This document shows positions 23,924 through 32,097 of a stretch of DNA of 45,442 nt, in pieces. The position numbers were made by a program, and so were the translations under genes. The stretch's first letter is position 1; the number at the start of each line of letters is the position of its first letter. Below the pieces are notes generated by a model. That model saw only the letters and a program-made list of their open reading frames with translations, ran no database searches and was not told the DNA's origin. Source of the DNA: Clostridia bacterium (lineage in GTDB: Bacteria > Bacillota > Clostridia > Oscillospirales > SIG627); contig JAFUKG010000043.1 of NCBI GenBank assembly GCA_017467865.1, positions 1-45,442 of the forward strand, read 5' to 3'.

Positions 23924-24127
23924 TGCTACATTCTTTTTATAGAAATATAAAAACACACAACCGAATATTGTTATCCGCAAGGGGTACGCTTATATTGTAA
24001 AAAGCGTACACTTTGTTTCGTCATACCCTTGTTCGGATAACGGCTTGTGTTTGATAAAAAGAGTGTAGCAACTTAGAAACAAAGTCAATGCGTTTTTTTG
24101 TGCGTGGCTTTGCTACGCACTTTTTTA
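23924..24127 (+). ncRNA. Structured 5' leader with terminator/antiterminator (riboswitch-like; 6S-like RNA is the alternative)
   Basis: P1 is a 17-bp helix between TGCTACATTCTTTTTAT (23924-23940) and 24054-24070 with one wobble pair. Inside it stack AAACACA/TGTGTTT (23951-57 with 24046-52), GTTATCCG/CGGATAAC (23970-77 with 24034-41), CAAGGG/CCCTTG and GTACGC/GCGTAC (23984-89 with 24004-09). A terminator follows at 24100-24127. The 3' strand of P1, GTGTAGCAA (24063-24071), can instead pair with TTGCTACGC (24110-24118) in the terminator arm, so P1 plus terminator competes with an antiterminator. The SLOG ribosome site starts 12 bases after the terminator arm. I do not recognise a known class from its conserved bases. 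The length and rod shape also fit 6S RNA. Confidence 0.65.
24100..24127 (+). terminator. Intrinsic terminator in the leader of the SLOG gene
   Basis: GTGCGTGGC (24100-24108) pairs over 9 bp, with one wobble, to GCTACGCAC (24112-24120) across TTT and is followed by TTTTTT. It stands before, not after, the coding region, as in attenuators. Confidence 0.85.
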
Positions 24128-24143
24128 TTTTTGGAGAATGGGT

Positions 24144-24578
24144 ATGAAGGTAACTTTTTGCGGTCACAGAAATTGCTACAATGATGCTGAATATTTGAAC
24201 GCAAGGCTTGATGAAGTTATAGAAAAGCTCATATCCATTGGTGCAAATGAATTTATGCTTGGAAATAACGGACAATTTGACCATCTTTCAGCAAGAGCGG
24301 TAAAGAGAGCAAAAGGAAAGCACCCATATATAAGATCAATATTAGTTAAAGCCTATATAGATGAAAATTACGACAGAGAGCTTTATGATGAGACAGAGTA
24401 TCCACCCATTGAAAAAACTCCTTTAAGATTTGCAATATCCGCAAGAAATGAATACCTTGTAAATATCTGTGACGTTTTAGTTTCGGGAGTAAAGGTCACC
24501 TTCGGCGGTGCTGCTACAACCAGAGAAAAAGCTATAAAGAAAAAGAAAGTAATTATAGAGTTGTATAGCGAAAATTAG
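24144..24578 (+). CDS. SLOG-superfamily (YpsA-like) Rossmann-fold protein
   Basis: The 144-residue protein begins MKVTFCGHRN and has LGNNGQFDHLSARAVKRAKG and a late GAATTREKAI segment, matching YpsA/DUF1273-type SLOG proteins. These are thought to bind nucleotides or nucleotide-derived ligands; some relatives work in stress, cell division or immune signalling. The start at 24144 is preferred over ATG 24138 because GGAG (24133-24136) is 7 nt from it and only 1 nt from the other. It is a single gene behind a promoter, the structured leader and an upstream terminator, so expression is probably set by RNA attenuation. Substrate unknown. Confidence 0.85.
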   Translation: MKVTFCGHRNCYNDAEYLNARLDEVIEKLISIGANEFMLGNNGQFDHLSARAVKRAKGKHPYIRSILVKAYIDENYDRELYDETEYPPIEKTPLRFAISARNEYLVNICDVLVSGVKVTFGGAATTREKAIKKKKVIIELYSEN

Positions 24579-24605
24579 AGGCGGAGCTTTGCTCCTCCTT
24601 TTTTG
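24579..24605 (+). terminator. Terminator of the SLOG gene
   Basis: AGGCGGAGC pairs with GCTCCTCCT over a TTT loop with one mismatch and is followed by TTTTTT. Confidence 0.8.
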
Positions 24606-24735
24606 TTTTGCGAAGAAATTTTCGTCAAGGCGAGGAAACTAAAATAGGGCAAGGAAGCCTTACTTAACGTAAGGCGACGATGCCCATATTTGCAGTTGAC
24701 GAAGTATTGGCGGAAATTTCAAAGCGAAAAGAAAA
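24606..24735. mobile_element. ~130-bp nested-palindrome (MITE-like) element
   Basis: The complementary pairs nest from the outside in: TTTTGCG/CGAAAAG-type ends, GAAATTT/AAATTTC, CGTCAA/TTGACG, TAGGGC/GCCCAT and a central GCCTTAC-TTAAC-GTAAGGC. The whole segment could fold as one long hairpin and encodes nothing. It is flanked by terminators on both sides. Confidence 0.6.
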
Positions 24736-24757
24736 AAGATAGGAAAATTTTCCTATC
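24731..24757 (-). terminator. Terminator of the ylxM-ffh-rpsP-khpA operon
   Basis: GATAGGAAAA and its complement (24738-24757) form a perfect 20-bp palindrome, followed on the minus strand by a T run (24732-24737). Confidence 0.85.
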
Positions 24758-24758
24758 C

Positions 24759-24992
24759 TTATCTCTCAACTATATCAACAACCACGTGCTGATCATGTTT
24801 TGTGGAAGAGGCTTTCATAACGGTGCGGATTGCTTTGGCAATTCGTCCGCCCTTGCCTATAACCTTGCCCATATCGTTTGGAGCAACGGAAAGCTCAAGG
24901 TGGAGAGTAGTGCCGTCAAGACGCTCGTTAACCACTACCTCTTCGGGTGCGTCGACTATGGCTGATGCCAGGTCTATTAAGAGTTTTTTCAA
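24759..24992 (-). CDS. khpA: KH-domain RNA-binding protein KhpA
   Basis: The 77-residue single KH-domain protein has the signature GKVIGKGGRIAKAIR near residues 43-57. In Firmicutes KhpA pairs with KhpB/Jag to bind RNAs and influence cell division and elongation. Location just after rpsP in the ffh operon is the standard order. It is the last gene, with the operon terminator overlapping the region right after its stop. Confidence 0.93.
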   Translation of the reverse strand: MKKLLIDLASAIVDAPEEVVVNERLDGTTLHLELSVAPNDMGKVIGKGGRIAKAIRTVMKASSTKHDQHVVVDIVER

Positions 24993-25009
24993 ATTTTTCC
25001 CTCCAAATA

Positions 25010-25255
25010 TTAGTCGATTGCGCCTGTCTTCTTGAGAAGACTCTTAGCTGTATCTGTGGGCTGTGCGCCGTTTGCAATCCACTTCTTAGCCGCTTCAACG
25101 TCAATCTTTATCTCTGCGGGGTTAGCCATAGGATTGTAGTAACCAATCTCTTCGATAAATCTTCCGTCTCTGGGATATCTGGAATCTGCTACAACTACAC
25201 GGTAGAAAGGAGCCTTCTTAGCACCCATTCTTCTGAGTCTGATTTTTACTGCCAT
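25010..25255 (-). CDS. rpsP: 30S ribosomal protein S16
   Basis: This is an 81-residue S16, a small-subunit assembly protein. It starts [20 protein letters not shown], continues with [13 protein letters not shown], and ends near [13 protein letters not shown]. The ATG at 25255 is fixed by GGAGGTG 6 nt upstream, so 20 further in-frame codons upstream are rejected. It lies between ffh and khpA. Confidence 0.97.
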   Translation of the reverse strand: MAVKIRLRRMGAKKAPFYRVVVADSRYPRDGRFIEEIGYYNPMANPAEIKIDVEAAKKWIANGAQPTDTAKSLLKKTGAID

Positions 25256-25304
25256 TCTTTTCACCTCCATGAGTAATTTTAATATATTCCAATTCGTTTC
25301 CGAA

Positions 25305-26633
25305 TTAAAAACCAAAGGGTAATTTTCTGCCGAATTTCTTTTTATTGCCCGTAAACTGCTTCATCAGCTCTTTTATCTGACCGAACTGCTTGAGAAGCCT
25401 ATTTATCTCCTCAACCGTAGTTCCGCTTCCTGCCGCAATTCTCTTCTTGCGTGAGGAATTGAGTATATCTGGGTTTTCCCTTTCCTTTTCGGTCATGGAA
25501 AGGATTATCGCTTCCTGACGGGCAAGCTGTTTTTCGTCAACCTTGGCGTCCTTGAGTGCTCCGGGCTTCACGCCGGGAAGCATACCTACAAGCTGGTCGA
25601 GGTTTCCCATATTCTTAATCTGCTTGAACTGGTCGAGGTAATCGGAAAGTGTGAAGGTTTGCTGACGAAGCTTCTTTTCAAGCTCCATAGCTTTCTTTTC
25701 GTCGAATGCCGCCTCAGCCTTTTCAATAAGAGAAAGCACGTCGCCCATACCAAGAATTCTCGATGCCATTCTTTCGGGGTGGAAGGGCTCTATGTTGTCA
25801 AGCTTTTCACCTGTACCAACGTATTTTATAGGCTTGCCTGTTACGTGTCTTACCGACAGCGCGGCACCGCCTCGGGTATCGCCGTCAAGCTTTGTGAGAA
25901 TAACGCCCGTTATATCAAGAAGGGAGTTAAAGTGCTCTGCCACGTTGACTGCGTCCTGACCGAGCATTGCATCAATAACAAGAAGTATTTCGGTAGGGTC
26001 AACTGCCGCCTTTATCTCCTCGAGCTCGTGCATAAGCACCTCGTCTATGTGGAGACGTCCTGCGGTATCTATAAACACCATATCATAGCCTTGCTTTTCA
26101 GCAAGCTTCATGGCGTCTTTAGCTATTTTTACGGGGTTCTTTTCATTTTCGTCGGAGTATACCTTGACTCCTACCTGCTCGCCTACAACGTGAAGCTGTT
26201 TTATAGCGGCGGGACGGTAGACGTCACAAGCAACGAGAAGAGGTGTTCTTCCCTGCTTCTTCATAAGAAGTGCAAGCTTTGCCGCATGAGTGGTCTTACC
26301 TGCACCCTGAAGTCCGCAAAGCATAACTACCGTTGGGGGCTTGGGTGCGATAGTAAGCTTCTCGTGCTTCTCGCCCATAATGGCACAAAGCTCTTCGTTT
26401 ACTATCTTTACAATATGCTGAGCGGGCATGAGGCTTTCAAGAACCTCACTTCCTACCGCTCGCTCTGATACTTTATTTATAAAAGCCTTTACTACCTTAA
26501 AGTTAACGTCGGCTTCAAGAAGGGCAAGCTTAATTTCACGCATTCCCTCTTTAACGTCGGACTCAGTGAGCTTACCTTTGTTTCTGAATTTTTTAAATGC
26601 GTCGGATATTTTATCCGTAAGACTCTGAAACAT
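25305..26633 (-). CDS. ffh: Signal recognition particle protein Ffh (SRP54)
   Basis: The 442-residue GTPase binds SRP RNA and signal sequences to target proteins to the membrane. The N domain is followed by the G domain with [37 protein letters not shown] and [14 protein letters not shown]. The methionine-rich M domain contains [14 protein letters not shown], and the RNA-binding part [19 protein letters not shown] is intact. The ATG at 26633 is preferred over GTG 26639 because AGGAGG is 9 nt away rather than 3. It follows ylxM by 15 nt. Confidence 0.97.
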   Translation of the reverse strand: MFQSLTDKISDAFKKFRNKGKLTESDVKEGMREIKLALLEADVNFKVVKAFINKVSERAVGSEVLESLMPAQHIVKIVNEELCAIMGEKHEKLTIAPKPPTVVMLCGLQGAGKTTHAAKLALLMKKQGRTPLLVACDVYRPAAIKQLHVVGEQVGVKVYSDENEKNPVKIAKDAMKLAEKQGYDMVFIDTAGRLHIDEVLMHELEEIKAAVDPTEILLVIDAMLGQDAVNVAEHFNSLLDITGVILTKLDGDTRGGAALSVRHVTGKPIKYVGTGEKLDNIEPFHPERMASRILGMGDVLSLIEKAEAAFDEKKAMELEKKLRQQTFTLSDYLDQFKQIKNMGNLDQLVGMLPGVKPGALKDAKVDEKQLARQEAIILSMTEKERENPDILNSSRKKRIAAGSGTTVEEINRLLKQFGQIKELMKQFTGNKKKFGRKLPFGF

Positions 26634-26648
26634 ACTCACTTTCCTCCT

Positions 26649-26948
26649 TTACTCTAAGACTTTTCTTATCTTTTCGGCAAGGTCTTTATCCTCTGTGCCG
26701 TCGGCGATTTCAAAAAGCCTGTCACGTGTATTTTTCAAATGCATTAGCCTTTCATATTCTTCAAGCTCATCGCAGGTGCGCTTTATAAGCTCTCTGACCC
26801 CCTGCCTTGTGGTGCCCGTATGCTCGGCAATCTCGGAAAGGGACATATCCTCCCAAAAGGACAGCTCAAAAACCGTTCTCTTCTTCTCGCTGATGAGAGG
26901 AGAATAAATATCGTATAAAAGGCAGACCGAAAAATCTTTTTCTTTCAC
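26649..26948 (-). CDS. ylxM: YlxM (UPF0122) HTH protein, SRP-associated
   Basis: The 99-residue protein has a sigma-factor region-4-like helix-turn-helix (FELSFWEDMSLSEIAEHTG, then TTRQGVRELIKRTCDELE). It belongs to UPF0122/YlxM, which stimulates or regulates SRP components in streptococci. The GTG start at 26946-26948 has GGAG 7 nt upstream. It is the first gene of the ffh operon, with a promoter and a 5'-end hairpin in front. Confidence 0.93.
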   Translation of the reverse strand: MKEKDFSVCLLYDIYSPLISEKKRTVFELSFWEDMSLSEIAEHTGTTRQGVRELIKRTCDELEEYERLMHLKNTRDRLFEIADGTEDKDLAEKIRKVLE

Positions 26949-26961
26949 TTTCTATCTCCAT

Positions 26962-26988
26962 AGGTGTAAACATTTTTTCTTTACACCT
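26962..26988 (-). promoter_or_regulatory. Leader hairpin / possible operator of the ylxM-ffh operon
   Basis: AGGTGTAAA (26962-26970) and TTTACACCT (26980-26988) are a perfect 9-bp inverted repeat just downstream of the -10 box. The transcript would begin almost at the first stem base. Confidence 0.6.
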
Positions 26989-26993
26989 CGCAT

Positions 26994-27022
26994 ATTCTAC
27001 ACTATAAATTACGATTTGTCAA
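26994..27022 (-). promoter_or_regulatory. Promoter of ylxM-ffh-rpsP-khpA
   Basis: On the minus strand a perfect TTGACA (27017-27022) is 17 nt from TAGAAT (26994-26999). Confidence 0.8.
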
Positions 27023-27057
27023 GAGATTTTCAAAAAACTTTTGGATAAAGTTTTTTG

Positions 27058-27188
27058 AATGCAGAATGATGAATAAAGAATGATGAATTTCGGACAATTT
27101 CGGCTCTGCCGAAATTCACAATGATTTTTAATTTGCCTTTAGGCAAATTTTCCTTAATTCTGCATTCATCATTCATAATTCTGCATTA
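27058..27188. repeat. ~130-bp ATGCAGAAT/ATTCTGCATT inverted repeat element
   Basis: The left end AATGCAGAATGATGAAT and the right end TTCATAATTCTGCATT are imperfect inverted repeats. Two hairpins lie inside: AATTTCGG/CCGAAATT and AATTTGCC/GGCAAATT. It shares tails with 22636-22784 and 10020-10083. Confidence 0.7.
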
Positions 27189-27215
27189 AAAATAGCCTCA
27201 AAAGAGGCTATTTTT
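27188..27215. terminator. Terminator overlapping the end of rsgA
   Basis: AAAAATAGCCTC (27188-27199) pairs over 12 bp with GAGGCTATTTTT (27204-27215); loop AAAA. On the minus strand the T run follows the stem directly after the rsgA stop. Confidence 0.9.
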
Positions 27216-28101
27216 CCCAGTCTTTATGATTTTTAAGTACTTCCCAAAGGGCGAGGTAGCTTTCGTGACGGCTTTCAGGCAGGGTTCCGTCGGCGGTTTT
27301 TTCTAAAATCGCACAGCCCTCTTCCTTAGTATGTGTACATTTGGTGTAACGGCAATCCCCCACAAGCTTTGAATACTCAGGGAAGGCGTAAACAAGCTCT
27401 TCCTTCTTCATAAAGCGGAAGCGGTCAAAGTCAAGAAGAGTAAAGCCGGGGGTATCAACAAGAAACGTACCCCCTTCTCCTGCTTCATAAAGTGTAGTGG
27501 TACGGGTTGTGTTTTTTCCTCTGCGGTTCTTCTCGCTGATGCCTCCCGTTTCAAGCTTCAAATCGGGGTAAAGGGCGTTTATGATAGTGCTTTTTCCTAC
27601 GCCCGACGGTCCCGTAAAGACGGCAACGCGTCCTTTGGCAAGGGGGTAAAGTGCATTTTTTACCTCGTCGGTATTTTCGGCTGCCGAAAGCACTATGACC
27701 CTATACCCTGCTCTCTCGTATATATCCCTCATTTTCTCGGTAAAGGCGGGGTCAGCCACGTCTCTTTTATTAAAAACGATGACCGCTTCAATTCCCGAAT
27801 GCTCTGCAACTACGGTCATTTTATCAATAGCAAGGAGGCTTGGATCGGGAGAAGCAAGGGCAAAGACAATAAACATTACGTCGATATTGGCAACCTCGGG
27901 GCGTACGAGAACGTTCTTACGGGGAAGAATTTCTACAATCATACCTTTATCAGAGTTATCGGTTTCAAATCTTACTTCGTCCCCTGCAACGGGAGTCATA
28001 CCGCTGTGTCTGAAAGCACCCTTCGCATAAATGTGATAGCGCTCACCGTCACACAAAACTGTGTATATTCCTCCTACGCAGGAAATAACTTTTCCTATCA
28101 T
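27208..28101 (-). CDS. rsgA: Ribosome small-subunit-dependent GTPase RsgA
   Basis: This 297-residue circularly permuted GTPase checks late 30S assembly. The order is an N-terminal OB fold, G4 motif NKRD near residue 111, P-loop GPSGVGKST near 165-173, then DTPGF. The C-terminal zinc site CRYTKCTHTKEEGC includes the CxxxxCxH pattern. AGAGGT stands 5 nt before the ATG. It follows prkC in the usual Firmicute order, but a terminator and a repeat-like stretch lie in between (28102-28179). Confidence 0.96.
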   Translation of the reverse strand: MIGKVISCVGGIYTVLCDGERYHIYAKGAFRHSGMTPVAGDEVRFETDNSDKGMIVEILPRKNVLVRPEVANIDVMFIVFALASPDPSLLAIDKMTVVAEHSGIEAVIVFNKRDVADPAFTEKMRDIYERAGYRVIVLSAAENTDEVKNALYPLAKGRVAVFTGPSGVGKSTIINALYPDLKLETGGISEKNRRGKNTTRTTTLYEAGEGGTFLVDTPGFTLLDFDRFRFMKKEELVYAFPEYSKLVGDCRYTKCTHTKEEGCAILEKTADGTLPESRHESYLALWEVLKNHKDWEK

Positions 28102-28155
28102 TTTTACCTCTCAATAATTAACAAAGAATATTGAATAGTGAATAATTTCTACATT

Positions 28156-28179
28156 AAAAAAGCCCTAAAGGGCTTTTTT
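28156..28179 (-). terminator. Terminator between prkC and rsgA
   Basis: AAAAAAGCCC (28156-28165) pairs with GGGCTTTTTT (28170-28179) over TAAA and overlaps the prkC stop. It would reduce read-through into rsgA. The bases between it and rsgA contain a TGAATA-rich remnant and no clear promoter. Confidence 0.85.
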
Positions 28180-30241
28180 AAACTATTACTATTGGTCCCG
28201 AAGTGATATCTTCACTCTCAGGCGGTGTCACTTCCTCGGGGTCGGGAGTGACTGCGGGGGTATCGGGAAGAGCGGGCTCAGGCTCGGTTATTCCCGTGCC
28301 GTAGTATATAACTATCTCACCCGAATAGTTTACCATTATTCTGCTGCCTGCTTCAATGCTCTGGGCGGTAACTATTCCCACCTCTGCCTCTTCTTCGGCT
28401 TCCTTATACACTACCTTAATGCCGTTAGAGGTGAACTTTCTCATTTCTTCCTCTGCCTTTATGATGCTCTTTCCTACAAGGCTTGGCATATTAAGATAAA
28501 GGCTGTCGGTATCAAGTCCCGTCTTTCCGTTTCCGTCACTTACGTAAAGGACTATCTTATCCGAAAAGTCGGGAGAAATAACTGTGAAGGCAGTAATACT
28601 CTGTCCTACTATAGTGCCCACCGCCGATGAGTTGGAAACGGTAATATACTCTACCTCAAAGTCCTTTAGGTCTATCATAGCCTGTCCCTTGGTTTCACCA
28701 ACAAGGTTGGGCATGGATATAACGTTCTTCAGCTTCTTGCCCGAGCTGACGTAGAGGGTTATTTCCTCGCTCTTTGACACCATCTGACCCGCCTTGGGGT
28801 AGGTATCGTAAACGTAGCCTGCAAGCACTGTGTCGTGAGCTGTGGTAACCACCTCAACCTTATCAAAGCCGTGGCGTCTCAGGGCTATCTTTGCCGCCGC
28901 CTCGGTCATAATCGTATAATCTGCAAAAAGGGCACTTCCTTCAAGAGGGTTAACGTATAAAATAAGGTTAGTTGTGCCCGTGGAATTCTTAATCTTCTTT
29001 ACCTCGCCGGCAGAGGGCTTGGTAGCGTAAATTTCTCCGTAGCCGTAAGAGTCGTTGAGAGTTTCGGCAAAGATAACCTCAATATTGAAATGCTCCTCGC
29101 GGTACTTCTCTATCATACTCTCGTCGTATATCTCACCCACAAGCGAAGGTACGGTAGCGTATATTTCATCTCCCTGTCCTTCGGTTCCTGCCTTGAAAAG
29201 TCCTACGCCTATAATGACACCCGAAACGAAGAGGACGGTAAAGAACGCCATAATAATTCCGAGGATTATGGGGAAAAACGTTATCTTTGTCTGTCTTCCC
29301 GCTTGAGGCTTTCTTACACTCTTTTTCTTATTTTTGGGCACTGTATTACCTGCCTTTTTATCGGGGTTTTCCTTAACCTCGAAAACCACCATTGGATTTT
29401 CCTTGAGTATTCTGAGGGCTCTGAGCATGGAGCGTGCCGACTTAAATCTTGTCTCAGGAGTTTTCGCCATAGCCTTCAATATAATCTGCTCTATACCCTT
29501 CGGAAGCTCGGGGGCAACCTCTGTGGGCTTCTGAGGCTCGTCGCTTATCTGCTTCATGGCAACCGATACGGGGGTATCTGCATCAAAGGGAAGCTTGCCC
29601 GTTGCCATTTCATAAAGCATTATACCAACCGAATATATATCGGAATAGGTGCCTGTTTCCTTACCGCTTGCCTGCTCGGGGCTGATGTAATAAACTGTTC
29701 CGAGGGCTTTGTCGGTCATTGAAATAGTATCTCCGCCGGGTGCTTTGGCAATGCCGAAGTCGGTGACCTTTAACTTCCCGTCGGGAAGGACTATCATATT
29801 GTGGGGCTTGATGTCGCGGTGGATAACACCCTTTTCGTGAGCGTGCTCAAGAGCAAGGAGTATCTGCTCGGTAAAGTTAAGAGTCTCTTCAAAGGAAAGC
29901 TTATTTCCCTTTTCTGCCATATACTCCTTAAGGGTTATGCCGTCTGCAAGCTCCATTACGATATATTTAAGGTCGCCCTCAAGGGACATATCAAAGACCT
30001 TGACGATATTCTCGTGAGAGAGCATAGATATAGCACGGGACTCGTTGATAAAGCGCTTAACCGCATGACTGTCGGCGTCGCTGAGCTCGTTGAGTACCTT
30101 TATTGCCACAATACTGCCGTTCCCCGTGTCCTCTGCCTTGAACACCACCGACATTCCGCCGATACCCACCACCGACAGTACTTTATATCTGTCGTCAATA
30201 AGCTGACCGATGAGGGCATCGAATTTATCGTTTTTACTCAT
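28178..30241 (-). CDS. prkC: Membrane Ser/Thr protein kinase with PASTA repeats
   Basis: The 687-residue kinase has a Hanks-type catalytic domain at about 17-280 (GIGGMSVVFKAED loop, VAIKVL, HRDIKPHNM, DFGIA, SPEQASG). A basic linker and one transmembrane helix at about 325-350 follow, then about four PASTA-like repeats outside the cell (for example VPSLVG, MPNLVG and MPSLVG). The tail is Pro/Glu-rich. In Firmicutes PrkC/StkP senses muropeptides or lipid II and controls cell wall growth and germination. GGAGG lies 4 nt before the ATG. The cognate phosphatase gene is just upstream. Confidence 0.96.
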   Translation of the reverse strand: MSKNDKFDALIGQLIDDRYKVLSVVGIGGMSVVFKAEDTGNGSIVAIKVLNELSDADSHAVKRFINESRAISMLSHENIVKVFDMSLEGDLKYIVMELADGITLKEYMAEKGNKLSFEETLNFTEQILLALEHAHEKGVIHRDIKPHNMIVLPDGKLKVTDFGIAKAPGGDTISMTDKALGTVYYISPEQASGKETGTYSDIYSVGIMLYEMATGKLPFDADTPVSVAMKQISDEPQKPTEVAPELPKGIEQIILKAMAKTPETRFKSARSMLRALRILKENPMVVFEVKENPDKKAGNTVPKNKKKSVRKPQAGRQTKITFFPIILGIIMAFFTVLFVSGVIIGVGLFKAGTEGQGDEIYATVPSLVGEIYDESMIEKYREEHFNIEVIFAETLNDSYGYGEIYATKPSAGEVKKIKNSTGTTNLILYVNPLEGSALFADYTIMTEAAAKIALRRHGFDKVEVVTTAHDTVLAGYVYDTYPKAGQMVSKSEEITLYVSSGKKLKNVISMPNLVGETKGQAMIDLKDFEVEYITVSNSSAVGTIVGQSITAFTVISPDFSDKIVLYVSDGNGKTGLDTDSLYLNMPSLVGKSIIKAEEEMRKFTSNGIKVVYKEAEEEAEVGIVTAQSIEAGSRIMVNYSGEIVIYYGTGITEPEPALPDTPAVTPDPEEVTPPESEDITSGPIVIV

Positions 30242-30256
30242 TTCTTCCTCCGGAAT

Positions 30257-31012
30257 TTACTTTTCGGTATCAATTAAAACTACCGTTATATTATCTGAGC
30301 CCCCCTCTGCGTTTGCAAAGGAAACAAGGCGCTCCACCTTCTCGGAAATAGGTTTTCCCGAGGTTACTATCTTTATGAAGGTGTTCTTATCGAAGTAGTT
30401 GGAGAGTCCGTCACTGCAAATGAGGTAATAACCACCCGATAAGTCCATATGACACACGTCGCATTCCACGTCTCTGGCAATGCCCAGTGCTCTTAAAATA
30501 ACGTTCTTGTTGGGGTGATTCTGGGCTTCCTCCTCGGTAATCTTTCCCGAGTCTACCAGCGCCTGAACAAGAGAGTGGTCAACGGTAAGCTGTTCCGCAC
30601 CGCCGTCGGTTATATGATAAACTCTGCTGTCACCTATGTTAAAGGTCCAGAGTATATCGTCAATAATTACACAACCCGACATGGTGGTTCCCATGCCCGA
30701 AAGGCTTTTGTCGCTTGATGACTTGGCAAAAACCTCGGTGTTGGAATTGTGGGTGGCTTCGTATATAGCGCGGTTTACCGATATGATAAGCTCTGCGCGG
30801 TCCGAAACCCTTTCCTTTATTTCACGGAGCTTGGGGCATATGCTTTCGGAAAAGCGTTTACACGCAATTCGGCTGGCAACCTCGCCTGCCTTGGCACCGC
30901 CCATACCGTCGCACACAAGAGCGACTACTATATTGTCAAGGGTATAGACCGAAAAATTATCTTCGTTAAGACTTCTCTTTTTTCCTACGTCACTTGTACC
31001 AAAAACCTGCAT
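30257..31012 (-). CDS. prpC: PP2C-type Ser/Thr phosphatase PrpC/Stp
   Basis: The 251-residue PPM-family Mn-dependent phosphatase carries VCDGMGGAKAGEVAS, GDSRVYHI, and the late SDGLSNYFD and GGSDNITVVLI motifs that place metal-binding Asp residues. It reverses phosphorylation by PrkC, whose gene begins 15 nt downstream. AAAGGAGG lies upstream of the ATG. Confidence 0.96.
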   Translation of the reverse strand: MQVFGTSDVGKKRSLNEDNFSVYTLDNIVVALVCDGMGGAKAGEVASRIACKRFSESICPKLREIKERVSDRAELIISVNRAIYEATHNSNTEVFAKSSSDKSLSGMGTTMSGCVIIDDILWTFNIGDSRVYHITDGGAEQLTVDHSLVQALVDSGKITEEEAQNHPNKNVILRALGIARDVECDVCHMDLSGGYYLICSDGLSNYFDKNTFIKIVTSGKPISEKVERLVSFANAEGGSDNITVVLIDTEK

Positions 31013-31029
31013 GACCCAAACCTCCTTTT

Positions 31030-32079
31030 CTATTTATTGATGTGGTCGTTTCTGAGCTGTCCGCAGGCGGCGTCGATGTCCGACCCCAGCTTTCTGCGTA
31101 CCGTCGCATTTATTTTACAATTTTTTAGTGTGTTTGTAAAGAGAATTATATCGTTTTTTGTCGATTTTTTAAAATTTTTCTCGCGAATTGAGTTTACGGG
31201 GATAAGATTTACGTGGCACATAATGCCTTTGAGTCTTGATGCAAGCTCACGGGCGTTGTCGGGAGAATCGTTGACCCCCGATATGAGAGCGTACTCAAAG
31301 CTTATTCTTCTACCGCATATCCTCTGATATTCACGGCAGGCAGATAAAAGCTTTTCTATATTGTACTTATGATTTACAGGCATCATAGAGTCTCTTATCT
31401 TGTCGTTTGGCGCGTGAAGAGATATGGAAAGGGTTATGGGGAGCTCTTCTTTAGCAAGTCTCAGGATGCCCGGAACGAGTCCGCAGGTAGACAGCGAAAT
31501 GTGTCTGTACCCTATGCCAAGTCCTCCCTCATCGTTTACCAGATGCAAAAACTTTACAACGTTATCGAAGTTGTCAAGGGGCTCTCCTATTCCCATAAGC
31601 ACAATATTAGAAACACGGAAGGGCTCTTTATCATCCTTGTGCTCACGTGTTACCGTCTCAATCTCGGCAAGTATCTCAGAGGGCTCAAGTCCTCTTACAA
31701 AGCCGTTTTTAGTTGAGGCACAAAAGGCGCATCCCATCTTACATCCCACCTGAGTAGAGACGCAGACGCTGTTTCCGTGCTCGTAGCGCATAAGAACTGT
31801 TTCTATTATATTTCCGTCGGAGAGAGCAAGAAGATACTTTTCGGTGCCGTCAAGCTTTGAGACAAGCTTTGAAACGATTTTGGGAGCGCAAATTTCATAG
31901 CGTTCACACAGTTTATCGGCAAGGGAGGAGGATATGTCGGTCATCTCGTGAAAATCCGTTATAAGCCTTGAAAAAAGGGCTCTATGTATTTGGGATGCAC
32001 GGAATTTCGGAAGTCCGAGAGACACTATATCCTCTTCTATTTCTTCCTTTGTCATGCTTTTTATGTCAATTTTATTCAT
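31030..32079 (-). CDS. rlmN: 23S rRNA A2503 / tRNA A37 C2-methyltransferase RlmN
   Basis: The 349-residue radical-SAM methyltransferase methylates C2 of A2503 in 23S rRNA and A37 in some tRNAs. The cluster motif CAFCASTKNGF follows SVCVSTQVGCKMG (CxxxCxxC). GIGEPLDN, SLHAPND and the C-terminal LIPVNS, with the methyl-carrying Cys region (LGSDIDAACGQL), are present. AAAGGA stands 4 nt before the ATG. It lies between rsmB and prpC in the conserved operon. Confidence 0.97.
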   Translation of the reverse strand: MNKIDIKSMTKEEIEEDIVSLGLPKFRASQIHRALFSRLITDFHEMTDISSSLADKLCERYEICAPKIVSKLVSKLDGTEKYLLALSDGNIIETVLMRYEHGNSVCVSTQVGCKMGCAFCASTKNGFVRGLEPSEILAEIETVTREHKDDKEPFRVSNIVLMGIGEPLDNFDNVVKFLHLVNDEGGLGIGYRHISLSTCGLVPGILRLAKEELPITLSISLHAPNDKIRDSMMPVNHKYNIEKLLSACREYQRICGRRISFEYALISGVNDSPDNARELASRLKGIMCHVNLIPVNSIREKNFKKSTKNDIILFTNTLKNCKINATVRRKLGSDIDAACGQLRNDHINK

Positions 32080-32097
32080 AATTTCCTTTACATAAAT

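Noticed and set aside
24021..24284. Minus-strand frame over the leader RNA and SLOG start
   Set aside because: It lies opposite a structured leader and a supported gene, and has no ribosome site.
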